A program made the translations under genes and the position numbers. The notes under the pieces are model-generated. The model was not told where the DNA came from. It saw nothing but the letters and a program-made list of their open reading frames with translations, and searched no databases. Source: Saccharopolyspora_D taberi (GTDB lineage: Bacteria; Actinomycetota; Actinomycetes; Mycobacteriales; Pseudonocardiaceae). From it: a stretch of DNA of 64,000 bases. Shown one piece after another: positions 25,211-33,800 of this stretch (position 1 is its first letter; each line of letters opens with the position of its first letter). Where the stretch lies: NCBI RefSeq assembly GCF_039534165.1, contig NZ_BAAAUX010000011.1, positions 124,001-188,000 of the forward strand, in the 5' to 3' direction.

Positions 25211-25312
25211 TCAGGCGCCGGGTTCAGCGGCGCGGGCGAGCGTGACCATCTGCGGCGTGGTCAGCACCTCGGCCAGGTTGCGGCCGGCAGGCTGGCCCGG
25301 CCGTGTGTCCAT
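25211..25312 (-). CDS. Possible 33-aa ORF or gene remnant
   Basis: A short frame with ATG at 25312 gives a product containing GRNLAEVLTTPQMVTLARAA and ending at a TGA at 25211. It resembles the C-terminal tail of a larger protein more than a free small protein, and a TGA cuts the frame just upstream. An adjacent frame (to 25430) is also open. It may be the remnant of a decayed gene between the acyl-CoA operon and the ArsR operon. I recognise no family. Confidence 0.2.
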   Translation of the reverse strand: MDTRPGQPAGRNLAEVLTTPQMVTLARAAEPGA

Positions 25313-25433
25313 CTGCCGCGCCCGCCCGCCCCAGAATCACCAGCTGCTTCGACGAAATCGCCTCGCAGGTGTCTCCCGCATCGCGATCAGACTGCACTGA
25401 CCGCCCGCACGCAATGTCCACACAGGACACTCC

Positions 25434-25877
25434 TCACGCGGAGGCGAGCGCCTCCTCCAGCCGCTGCTGGATGTGCACCCAGCCGCGGCCCATGATGTCG
25501 CGGGCACGCTGCTGCTGCGGGCTGTCCGGGTCGAAACCCTCCTGCTCCAGGAACAATCGCGTGCCGGTGCCCTCCGGCTCCAGCCGCCACGTGACCGTGA
25601 ACTCCCCCGGCGCCTGCTCGGCGGCGTCCTTCCAGCTGATCCGCAGCAGCTTCTCCGGCTCGACCGCGAGCACCTCGGCGGCGACCGTTCCGGAGAACCC
25701 CGTGGACGGCATCGGCGTGCCCCGCATCGTGTAGCGGTGCCCGACCTCCGGCCGGAAGTCCTCGACCGGCATCTGCCACCGGGCCATCAGCTCGGGCTCG
25801 GTCAGCGCCCGCCACACCTTGGCAGGCGGGTGCGGGTAGAAGTGGTCCAGCCGGACCGCGGTCAGGTCTTCGCTCAT
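25434..25877 (-). CDS. SRPBCC / AHSA1-like protein
   Basis: A 147-residue START-like (SRPBCC) protein beginning with the typical LDHFYPHPPAKVWRALTEPE and ending with the long C-terminal helix RGWVHIQQRLEEALASA. These form a cavity for hydrophobic ligands. It starts at ATG 25877 within the stop of the ArsR gene (4-nt overlap). ArsR-SRPBCC pairs are common in actinomycetes; the function of the pair is not known. Confidence 0.88.
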   Translation of the reverse strand: MSEDLTAVRLDHFYPHPPAKVWRALTEPELMARWQMPVEDFRPEVGHRYTMRGTPMPSTGFSGTVAAEVLAVEPEKLLRISWKDAAEQAPGEFTVTWRLEPEGTGTRLFLEQEGFDPDSPQQQRARDIMGRGWVHIQQRLEEALASA

Positions 25878-26209
25878 GTCTCCTCCATCTCGTCGAGCAC
25901 CGAGCCCAGTTCGGCCAGGCGCTGCCGCCAGTAGCGCTCGTACGGACCGAGCCAGTCGGCCAGTTCCAGCAGCGGTTCGGGTTCGAGCCGGTAGATCCGC
26001 TGCCTGCCCTGCCTGCGCTCGCTGACCAGGCCCGCGTCCCGCAGCACCCGCAGCTGCTCGGAGAAGCTGGGCCTGGCCATCCGGAACCGGGCGGCCAGGG
26101 ACGCCACCGACTGCGGTCCCTCGTCCCGCAGGATCCGCAGCACCTCCCGGCGGACCGGGCTGGACAGCGCGGCGAAGACGCGGTCCTCGCCCGCACGCGC
26201 TTCGGCCAT
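25874..26209 (-). CDS. ArsR-family winged-helix regulator
   Basis: A 111-residue ArsR-type repressor: ALSSPVRREVLRILRDEG opens the winged helix, with the recognition helix in ARFRMARPSFSEQLRVLRDA. No Cys residues are present, so it is not a metal sensor of the classic kind. It is co-transcribed with the SRPBCC gene and preceded by a 22-bp palindrome, its probable operator. Confidence 0.92.
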   Translation of the reverse strand: MAEARAGEDRVFAALSSPVRREVLRILRDEGPQSVASLAARFRMARPSFSEQLRVLRDAGLVSERRQGRQRIYRLEPEPLLELADWLGPYERYWRQRLAELGSVLDEMEET

Positions 26210-26230
26210 CTCCGCCCTCCTCGGCGACTA

Positions 26231-26252
26231 TAGGTAGGAAAAATCCTACCTA
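26231..26252. promoter_or_regulatory. 22-bp palindromic operator of the ArsR-SRPBCC operon
   Basis: TAGGTAGGA (26231-26239), spacer AAAA, and TCCTACCTA (26244-26252) form a perfect palindrome 22 bp before the ArsR start codon. Similar TAGGT/ACCTA boxes are seen before ArsR-SRPBCC genes. Autoregulation is inferred. Confidence 0.75.
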
Positions 26253-26430
26253 ACAACCGGGGGTAGGCCACAGCCGTACCCGGCGCCGCAGCCGCCGCAC
26301 CCAACAGCGCGCGCCCGGCGATCAGGGAATCCGACCGCCGCCAAGGGGATTCCCGGTGATGTGCCCCGCGCCGCCGCGCCCGCCGTGGTATCCCAACAGA
26401 TGATCACCGACCGCAGTCGAAAGGATCTCC

Positions 26431-27324
26431 ATGCGTGCCATCGAATTCGCCGAGTACGGAAGCTCCGAGGTGCTGACCCTCCAGGAGGCGGATCTGCCCG
26501 AGCCGGGCCCCGGCCAGGCCCGGGTCGCCGTCCGGTTCGCCGGGGTCAACCCGTTCGACTGGAAGGTGCGCGCCGGGATCATGCCCGGCGTCGTGCGGCT
26601 GCCGTACCGGCCCGGCCTTGAGCTGTCCGGTGTCGTCGACGCCGTCGGCGAAGGGGCCGCTGTCGCGGTGGGCGACGAGGTGCTCGGCTGGGCCGCGACC
26701 GGTTCGTACGCCGAGTACGCGCTGGCGTCGGTCCTGGTTCCCAAGCCGGAGACGATGAGCTGGCAGGACGCGGCGGCGCTCCCGGTCGCCGGGGAGGCCG
26801 CGCTGCGCGCCGTCGGGCTGCTGGCGGTGGAGTCCGGGGAGGTCGTGCTGATCCACGGCGCCAGCGGCGTGGTCGGCAGCCTGGCGACCCAGCTCGCGGT
26901 CGCCCGCGGCGCGACCGTCATAGGGACCTGCGGCGGGGACAGCGCCGAGATCGTCGAATCCCTCGGCGCCACCCCGGTCGCCTACGGGGAGGGCCTGGTC
27001 GAGCGGGTGCGCGCGATCAGCCCGCGGATCGACGCCGTGCTCGACGCCGCGGGCAAGGGCGCGCTGCCGGACTCGATGGAGCTGCGCGGCGGGACCGAGC
27101 GGATCGTCACCCTCGCCGACCCCGCCGCCTTCGACCTGGGAATCACCTTCTCCAGCAAGGGCAACCAGAACACCGAGGTGCTGACCGAGCTCACCGACCT
27201 CGCCGCGGCGGACCGGCTGCTGATCCGCCAGGCCCGCTCCTACCCGCTCGCCGAGGCCGCGCAGGCGCAGGACGACAGCGCCACCGGCCACAGCGGCGGC
27301 AAGATCCTCCTCGACCTCCGCTGA
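26431..27324 (+). CDS. NADP-dependent quinone oxidoreductase-like protein (zinc-free MDR family)
   Basis: A 297-residue medium-chain reductase. The N-terminal GroES-like domain (PGPGQARVAVRFAGVNPFDW) is followed by a Rossmann domain with HGASGVVGSLATQLAVARGA. No zinc-binding Cys cluster is present, as in quinone/enone reductases. ATG at 26431 follows AAAGGA. It lies 103 bp before a TetR gene whose twin operators are between them; whether it belongs to that regulon is not clear. Confidence 0.88.
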   Translation: MRAIEFAEYGSSEVLTLQEADLPEPGPGQARVAVRFAGVNPFDWKVRAGIMPGVVRLPYRPGLELSGVVDAVGEGAAVAVGDEVLGWAATGSYAEYALASVLVPKPETMSWQDAAALPVAGEAALRAVGLLAVESGEVVLIHGASGVVGSLATQLAVARGATVIGTCGGDSAEIVESLGATPVAYGEGLVERVRAISPRIDAVLDAAGKGALPDSMELRGGTERIVTLADPAAFDLGITFSSKGNQNTEVLTELTDLAAADRLLIRQARSYPLAEAAQAQDDSATGHSGGKILLDLR

Positions 27325-27371
27325 GCCCGGCGCGGACTCCGCGACCCGCGGGGTCCTGTTGCCACGCGTTC

Positions 27372-27411
27372 GTACCGTTCGGTACTGTCGATCGCGTACC
27401 GAACGGTACGC
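27372..27411. promoter_or_regulatory. Twin palindromic operators upstream of TetR-nitroreductase
   Basis: GTACCG-TT-CGGTAC at 27372-27385 and GCGTACCG-AA-CGGTACGC at 27394-27411 are perfect palindromes with the same TACCGNNCGGTA core. They are two helical turns apart (24 bp centre to centre) and 17-56 bp before the TetR start. This is a strong autoregulatory operator pair. Confidence 0.82.
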
Positions 27412-27427
27412 GACTGGAGGTGTGATC

Positions 27428-28018
27428 ATGGCGGACGAGGGCCGCACCCGCTCACCCGCGGGCGACCGGGTGTGGCGGACCGCCTGCGAGCTGTTCTCGC
27501 GGGAAGGGATCCGCTCGGTCGGCGTGGCCGAGATCGCCGAGACCTCCGGGGTGGGCAAACCGAGCCTCTACCGGAACTTCGGCTCCAAGGACGACCTCGC
27601 CGTGGCGTACGTGCGCGCGCAAGCGGTCGAAGGGCTCGAATCCTTCGACGTGGCGCGGAAGGCGTTCCCCGGAGATCCGATGGCGCAGCTGCGGCACGTG
27701 ATCGCCAGGGTCGCGACCGAGATGGGCACCCCCGGGTACCGCGGCTGCGTCATCGCGAACACGGCGATCGAGTTCCCGGACCGCGCGCACCCCGTGCGGG
27801 TGGCCGTCGACGAGCTGAAGGCCGAGTACCTGCGACGGCTCACCGAGCTGGTCTCGCAGCTGCCGGTCCGCGATCCCGGCGAGCTGGCCTACGCGCTCCA
27901 GATGCTGATGGAGGGTGCGAGCGCCACGGCCCAGTTCTTCACCACCGAGAGGTCCCGCGCCGCGCTGACCGAAACCACCGACCGCCTGATCGACTCCTAC
28001 CTGTCCGCCGAGGGATGA
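27428..28018 (+). CDS. TetR-family regulator coupled to a nitroreductase
   Basis: A 196-residue TetR protein; the HTH is in IRSVGVAEIAETSGVGKPSL with the Tyr-containing YRNFGSKDDL helix. ATG at 27428 is 7 bp after GGAGG. The nitroreductase starts 7 bp after its stop, so both are one transcript under the twin TACCGNNCGGTA operators. It probably controls a redox or xenobiotic response. Confidence 0.9.
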   Translation: MADEGRTRSPAGDRVWRTACELFSREGIRSVGVAEIAETSGVGKPSLYRNFGSKDDLAVAYVRAQAVEGLESFDVARKAFPGDPMAQLRHVIARVATEMGTPGYRGCVIANTAIEFPDRAHPVRVAVDELKAEYLRRLTELVSQLPVRDPGELAYALQMLMEGASATAQFFTTERSRAALTETTDRLIDSYLSAEG

Positions 28019-28025
28019 GCCACGC

Positions 28026-28709
28026 ATGACCACGATCGACCTCCGCCCCGAACACGCAGAGGCGCTGATCCGCGGGCGGCGTTCCGTCCGCGCCTACCGC
28101 CCGGATCCGGTGCCGCAAGAGACCCTGCGCCGGATCTTCGCCCTGGCGGGCACCGCCCCTTCCAGTTCGAACACGCAGCCGTGGCAGATCGAGGTCGTCA
28201 GCGGCGCCGCGAGGGACAAGCTCAGCAGGGACCTGCTCGCCGCCGCGAAGCGCAACCAGCTGTCGGCCGATTTCGCCTACAGCGACGACATGTACCCGGC
28301 GCCGCTGAGCCGCAGGCGCAGCGAGGCGGGCGCGATCATGTACGGGTCGGCGGGAATCGCCCGCGACGACCGCGAAGCGCGCGACGCGTTCAACCTCGAA
28401 AGCCTGAGGTTCTACGGCGCGCCGCACGTCGCGTTGCTGTTCATGCCTTCCAACGCGGAGGAGCGCATGGCCAACGACACCGGCATGTACGCCCAGACGC
28501 TGCTTCTGGCGATGACGGCGTACGGCGTTTCCAGCTGCCCGCAGGGACTTCTGGGCTTCTACGCCGACACCATCCGCGAATCGCTGGGAATCGAGGACGG
28601 CAAGCTGATGTTCGGCATCTCCTTCGGTTACGCCGACACCGATTCCCCGCTGAGCAAGGTCGTCGTGCCGCGGGCCAAGCTCTGCGAGACCACCCGCTTC
28701 CACGGGTAG
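28026..28709 (+). CDS. Nitroreductase-family FMN oxidoreductase
   Basis: A 227-residue FMN protein that reduces nitro-aromatics, quinones or related electrophiles with NAD(P)H. The FMN-binding arginines lie in LIRGRRSVRAY, and APSSSNTQPWQIEVVSG is the second signature. The C-terminal FGYADTDSPLSK is also typical. It is translated directly after the TetR gene, which presumably represses it. Confidence 0.92.
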   Translation: MTTIDLRPEHAEALIRGRRSVRAYRPDPVPQETLRRIFALAGTAPSSSNTQPWQIEVVSGAARDKLSRDLLAAAKRNQLSADFAYSDDMYPAPLSRRRSEAGAIMYGSAGIARDDREARDAFNLESLRFYGAPHVALLFMPSNAEERMANDTGMYAQTLLLAMTAYGVSSCPQGLLGFYADTIRESLGIEDGKLMFGISFGYADTDSPLSKVVVPRAKLCETTRFHG

Positions 28710-28714
28710 GTCCG

Positions 28715-29596
28715 TCAGGAATCCGCGCCCAGCCGGAAGTGCCAGATGATCGTGACGGGCCTGCCGGTGTTGACCGCCCGCGCGGCTTCGGGCACCAGGC
28801 GGTTCAGCGTCCACGGCCACAGTTCCCACGGACCGGGGTCGTCCGACGCCGGCTGCTGGGGAACTTCCGGGAGCCTGGGTTCCTCGCAACGGAGCACCTG
28901 GAATCCGAGCGGGAGGGCCGCGCGGAGGTAGTCACCCGCGAGATGGCGGTAGCCGGGAAGACGACCGCGCGTCCCGTCCGGCCCGATGACCGTCGGAACC
29001 GCGGCCAGTGACACCGATTCGCAGTGGGAATCCGAGATCACCAGATGCCCGCCCGGACGCAGCACCCGCGCGAACTCCGCCATCACCGGGCCGAGGTCCG
29101 GGACGTGCGTCAGCGCTAGAGAGCAGACGACGATGTCGACGGCGTCGTCGTCGACCGGCAGCCGGTTCAGGTCCCCGGCCCGGAAATCGGCGCTCGGCAC
29201 CCGGATCCGGGCCCGCTCCAGCATCTCGGGCGAACCGTCCACGCCGACGACCTCGTGCCCCTGCTCCACCAGGTACTCGGCGTACCGCCCGGTGCCGCAC
29301 GCCGCGTCCAGAGCGACTCCTTTGGCCTGTCCGTCAAGGATTTCCCGCACGACGGGCTCCTCGAAGTCGAACAGACCGTTGCGCGGCTCGTCGTAGCTCG
29401 GTGCCCAGACGCGGTAGGCCTCGTCCGCACGAACGCGCTCCACCTGCACCCCGGTCAGCGACTCGTCGTCGAGCAGCCTGCGCACCTCGGCGATGCGGGC
29501 TTCCGCGAACTCGCGGTCGTACTCCCCGTTGAACGCGCGCAGCAACGCGATGCCTTCAAGCCCGATCAGGTAAGCCAGCGGGTGCTCGTAAGCCAT
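28715..29596 (-). CDS. SAM-dependent class I methyltransferase
   Basis: A 293-residue methyltransferase. After a variable N-terminal ~85 residues (MAYEHPLAYLIGLEGIALLR) the Rossmann fold begins with LDAACGTGRYAEYLVEQGHE, then VVGVDGSPEML and DIVVCSLALTHVPD. It resembles UbiE/ubiquinone-type enzymes acting on small molecules. The start is ATG at 29596. It converges on the nitroreductase gene with a 5-bp gap. The substrate is unknown. Confidence 0.85.
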   Translation of the reverse strand: MAYEHPLAYLIGLEGIALLRAFNGEYDREFAEARIAEVRRLLDDESLTGVQVERVRADEAYRVWAPSYDEPRNGLFDFEEPVVREILDGQAKGVALDAACGTGRYAEYLVEQGHEVVGVDGSPEMLERARIRVPSADFRAGDLNRLPVDDDAVDIVVCSLALTHVPDLGPVMAEFARVLRPGGHLVISDSHCESVSLAAVPTVIGPDGTRGRLPGYRHLAGDYLRAALPLGFQVLRCEEPRLPEVPQQPASDDPGPWELWPWTLNRLVPEAARAVNTGRPVTIIWHFRLGADS

Positions 29597-29805
29597 GACC
29601 GGGACGCTAGTGGACCGGATGTGGTTGCGGTCAACCGTTTTTCCCGCCATGGGTGACCAGCTGCCGGGTCCGGCAATTTCCCGGACGGGAGCACCCAGTT
29701 GTTAAGAAAGGCAAAAATCGATTCGCCCGGATTGCTGGTCCGCGCCCGGAGGTGATCCCTAAAGTACGGCCACGATTCGTTTCGCTGACGAGGTGAGGAT
29801 CGCAG

Positions 29806-30600
29806 ATGCGCAACCGCACGCTACTGACCGGAGTCCTGGCCGCCGCCACGACCGTGCTGGCCTTTCCGTTCGTTTCCGCCGCCGCACCGCAGGACGCCGC
29901 CGAGCCGCAGGACGTCAAGCCGCTGATCGTCGGCGGTCACGACGCGACCGAGGAGTACTCCTGGATGGCGTCCCTGCAGCAGCAGGGGCAGCACTTCTGC
30001 GGTGGCTCGCTGATCAAGCCCGACTGGGTGCTGACCGCCGCGCACTGCGTGGACGGCCAGTCGCCGGAGCAGATCAACGTGCGCATCGGCAGCAACGACC
30101 ACACCAGCGGCGGCACCGAGGCCGCGGTCAGCAAGATCACCGTGCACCCGGACTACGGATCTGGCAACGGCACCTCCGACATCGCGGTGATCCAGCTGTC
30201 CGCGCCGGTGCAGAACGCGCCGGTCAAGCTGGCCGCCGAGGCCGGGCAGCCGGAGCCGAGCCGGATCATCGGCTGGGGCCAGACCACGCCGAACCAGGGC
30301 GACGGCAGCATCCCGCGGATGCTGCAGGAGCTCGACACCAAGGTCGTCGACGCGCAGCAGTGCTCGGCGGGCGGGATCGACGGCAACACCGAGCTGTGCA
30401 CCGCCAGCGACACCCCGAACGCCAACGCCTGCTTCGGCGACTCCGGCGGCCCGCAGATCAAGGGCACGCAGGGCAACTGGGAACTGATCGGCGTCACCAG
30501 CCGACTGGGCGGGACCACCCCGCAGTGCGCGCAGGACCCGTCGATCTACACCAACGCGGTCGCCTACACCGACTGGATCAACCAGAACACCGGGGCCTGA
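29806..30600 (+). CDS. Secreted S1 (chymotrypsin-fold) serine protease
   Basis: A 264-residue exported protease. A signal peptide (RNRT followed by a hydrophobic core ending near AAAPQD) and a short propeptide precede the mature N-terminus IVGG at residue 41. The catalytic triad is His80 (TAAHC), Asp125 (SDIAV) and Ser213 (GDSGGP). Six Cys residues suggest three disulphides. The specificity position six residues before the Ser is Asn207, not the Asp of true trypsins, so Arg/Lys preference is doubtful. It is a single-gene unit closed by a strong terminator. Confidence 0.92.
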   Translation: MRNRTLLTGVLAAATTVLAFPFVSAAAPQDAAEPQDVKPLIVGGHDATEEYSWMASLQQQGQHFCGGSLIKPDWVLTAAHCVDGQSPEQINVRIGSNDHTSGGTEAAVSKITVHPDYGSGNGTSDIAVIQLSAPVQNAPVKLAAEAGQPEPSRIIGWGQTTPNQGDGSIPRMLQELDTKVVDAQQCSAGGIDGNTELCTASDTPNANACFGDSGGPQIKGTQGNWELIGVTSRLGGTTPQCAQDPSIYTNAVAYTDWINQNTGA

Positions 30601-30615
30601 TCCCCGAACGCACCG

Positions 30616-30649
30616 CGGGCCCGCTGCCGGACTTCCGGCAGCGGGCCCG
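30616..30649. terminator. Strong terminator after the S1 protease gene
   Basis: A perfect 15-bp GC-rich stem (CGGGCCCGCTGCCGG at 30616-30630 with its complement at 30635-30649) surrounds the loop ACTT, 15 bp after the protease stop. Confidence 0.8.
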
Positions 30650-30758
30650 GGTGCGGGGCTTGATGTAGATGGGCCCGATGCCTTTTGTCCAGCACGTGCC
30701 AGTGGAACTGCGTGGCGAATTCGGTGCCGTTGTCCGCCTGGATCTTCTCGATGACGAA
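30650..30758 (-). mobile_element. IS481-type transposase scrap with a frameshift
   Basis: The minus strand encodes IEKIQADNGTEFATQFHWHV and then, after a 1-nt shift, GIGPIYIKPRTP. These are continuous in IS481-family integrase cores, where the DNG Asp is catalytic. The shift is explained by an extra base in the A-run (TTTT on the plus strand at 30683-30686). Only about 36 codons remain, exactly between the terminators of two convergent genes, with no visible terminal inverted repeats. Confidence 0.7.
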
Positions 30759-30790
30759 GGACCGCGAGGTGCCGACGCACCTCGCGGTCC
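30759..30790. terminator. Terminator after the RHS toxin gene
   Basis: A perfect 14-bp stem (GGACCGCGAGGTGC at 30759-30772 with its complement at 30777-30790) with loop CGAC lies 15 bp past the stop of the minus-strand RHS gene. Confidence 0.75.
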
Positions 30791-30805
30791 AACGGCAGAA
30801 AGTAC

Positions 30806-33800
30806 TCACGGACCCCACGTGAACAGTCGCTCTCCTGTTCCTTTGCCATAGATGTGTTCCGGGCCTCGCAGCTCAGCCCCTCCATTCTGGAACAGGCTTC
30901 TGCCGCAGTCCACACATACGTTCCGTGACGCCCCGCCGGCTTGCGGACTCCATCCCTGGCTTCTGATATAGGCCAGTGCATTCATTTCTGCATGCCCACT
31001 GCCCGGCGCCACATCATCCCCCACCCTTCTTGCCAAATCCAACTGCCTTTGGTTGAATCCGACACTGCTGGCTCCGACCACAGTCCGCGAATTCCCCCCT
31101 TGATCAAGCGCGCTTATGATCGCATACGTGGAACGATTCCGCGTCCACTCGTCATCAACCATGCCGTGGTAAATATCCGCACGTAGCCTGGAATCCTCTG
31201 CTATTCGCTCTTTAATGCATTGTGTCGGTGTCAGCCCAAGGGGGTCGAGCCAGGTGTGCGGGTTGGGGACGTATTGGTGTGGGTTGGTCCCGCCTTCCAA
31301 GCCTATCGGATCGGCGCTGCTGTACCGGCCGGATACGGGATCGTAGTGGCGGTGGAAGTTGTAATTGAAGCCGGTTTCCGGGTCATGGTATTGACCAGGG
31401 AAACGCAGCGGAGTTCCGGCACCTCCCCCGCTTTGATCGATCGTGGCGCCCCAGAGGGTCGTCCGGTGGAACCAGGCTATGTCCCCTTTGTCATCGATCA
31501 GTTCTGTCGGGGTGCCGACCAGGTCTGTGACGATCGAATAGAATTGTTCGTCGATCCACTGCTGCGGCGCGTTGCTCAGCGGTGATCGTTCTGTTTGCGT
31601 GAGGGGTCGGCTGGTTCCCGGTTCGTAGTCCCAGACCGTGACGCGGGCGTCACCGAGGCCGGGACCGTTCGGAAGTCCGTCGGTGTGCGCCTGTTCCGCC
31701 ATAACAAGGCCGTCCCAGACGAATTCGACTTGCTCCAGTATCCGCGAGCCATCCGGAGTGAGCCGTTGCTTGGCGATACGCCGACCGAGCGGGTCGTAGC
31801 GGTATCGCCAGCGGGCGCCGTCCGGGGTGAGCACTTCGGAAAGCTGGTCATCGGCGTCCCAGAGGTAACGCCAGGTTTCGGGGCGCTGTGACAACCGCTT
31901 CCGCTGTCGCAGCACGACACGTCCCTGTGCGTCGTGCTCGTAGCGAACTTTGCCCGCACGGCGGATCAGCGTGCCGCTGTACTCGCGGTCGCCGATTTCG
32001 TCGACGTCCGCCCCAGACGGCGTGGGCCACGACGCGTTGGCAATGTTTCCCGCGGCATCGTAGGCATACCGTTCGGTCCAGCCCGACCCGCTGACCGCGG
32101 TGACACGTCCGGTGCGGTCGAGGTCGAACGTGCGTGGACCGGTGAGCCGGTCGTCCATTGCGGACAGGAAGCCATCCGCACGATACGTGTAGGAACGTTC
32201 CTGCACCCGACCTCCTGCAGCACCCGTGAGCGTCTGCGACAGCAACTTGTGATTGGCATCCCAGGACTGGGACAACACCGCATCACTGCCGAGGTGCCGC
32301 TGGATCTCGTTGCCGGCACTGTCGTAGTCGAAGCGCAGTGTGCGCCCGGCGGTGTGGAGCGCGACGGGCCGGCTGCTCGCGTCGTAGTCCCACACGCTCT
32401 CCGCTCCCGAAGGCGTGCGACGCCGGACCCGGCGGCCGAGCGGATCGTAAACCGAGGCGATGGTGCGGCCGTTGACGGTCTCGGCGAGTACGCGTCCGGC
32501 CGGGTCTCGGCGGAACGCGACCTGTGCTTCCGGGTTCGTCGCTTCGACCAGGCGGCCCAGTGCGTCGTAGGTGAACGTCGAGGTTTTCCCACCACTGCGG
32601 CGTTCGACGACGTTACCGAAGACATCGTGGGTGAACCGGGTGGTTTCGCCTTCGCCGTTGGTGCGTTCGATGAGCTGCCCGGCAGCGTCGTGCCGGTATG
32701 TCACCATGCGGCCGTTGAAGTCGGTTTCGCGCACCAGGTTGCCCACGGTGTCGTACTCGTAGCGCCACACCAGCCCCTGCTGGTTGGTGACGCTGGTCAG
32801 CCGCAGTTCCGTGTCGTAGCCGAACTCCAGCCGGGTGCCGTTGGGACGCACCTCTGCGATGGGCAGGTCGAAGTGGGTGACCTCGGTGCGCGTGACCTGC
32901 CCGAGCGGGTCTACGTGCGTACGCAGGTTCCCCTCGCCGTCGTAGGCCCACTTTTCCGTGGTCCCGTCCGGCAACGTCCGCCAGGCCGGTGCGCCGTCCA
33001 CGGTCCACCCGAACCGCGTGACGCCCCCGAGCGGATCCACCACCACCGAAGTGCGCCCGAAACCGTCCCGCTCGTACCGCGTGGTCGCCCCGGTCGCATC
33101 GGTGACCGATACCGGCAGGCCCGCCGCGTCGGTCTCCACGGTTCGGACCCCGCCGAGCGCGTCCGTGATCGTCGAAAGGTTCCCGTGTTCGTCGTATCCA
33201 TAGGTGGTCACCGCACCCGCCGGATCGATCACGCGGGTCAGGTTGCCGCGCTCGTCGTACTCCTGCCGTGAGACCGTTCCGTCCGGCGCGACCACTGTCA
33301 CCGGCAGGCCGCGGTCGTTGTACTCGAACCGGGTCTGGGAACCGTCCGGCCGGGACACTGCCAGCAGATTTCCGGCCTCGTCGTACTCGTAACGCATCAC
33401 CCGCCCGAGCGGATCGGTGCGCGTCAGCGGCCGGTCGAACTCGTCCCACTCCGACCGGACCTCGTTGCCCGCCGGATCGACCTCGCGCACCGTCCGGCCG
33501 CGTTCGTCGAGGTGGTAGGCGGTCTGCTGCCCGAGCGAGTTCGTCCACCGCGTCACCCCGTCCTCGTAGGACATGGTGCCGCTGAAGAACCCGCCGGAAC
33601 CATCCGCACGCACCACGCGACCCTCATGGTCGTAGCCGTAGCGGTACCAGGTCCCGTTGCGGTCGGTCCAGCTCGTGATCCGGCCCGCGTCGTCATAGGT
33701 GAACCGCAGCGGCACCCCGGAGGCGTTGATGACCTCGGCCAGCCGACCGCCCTGGTAGCCGAATCGCACCAGCGGCAGGTCGGCACCACCATCGGCCCCG

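Noticed and set aside
30616..30790. The two hairpins flanking the IS scrap as its terminal inverted repeats
   Set aside because: The hairpin sequences are unrelated to each other and each lies 15 bp after a stop codon, which fits terminators.
31201..31600. Separate small plus-strand genes opposite the toxin tip
   Set aside because: Open frames at 30941 and 31220 are antisense to the RHS core and tip, with no ribosome site, so they are not a credible immunity gene.
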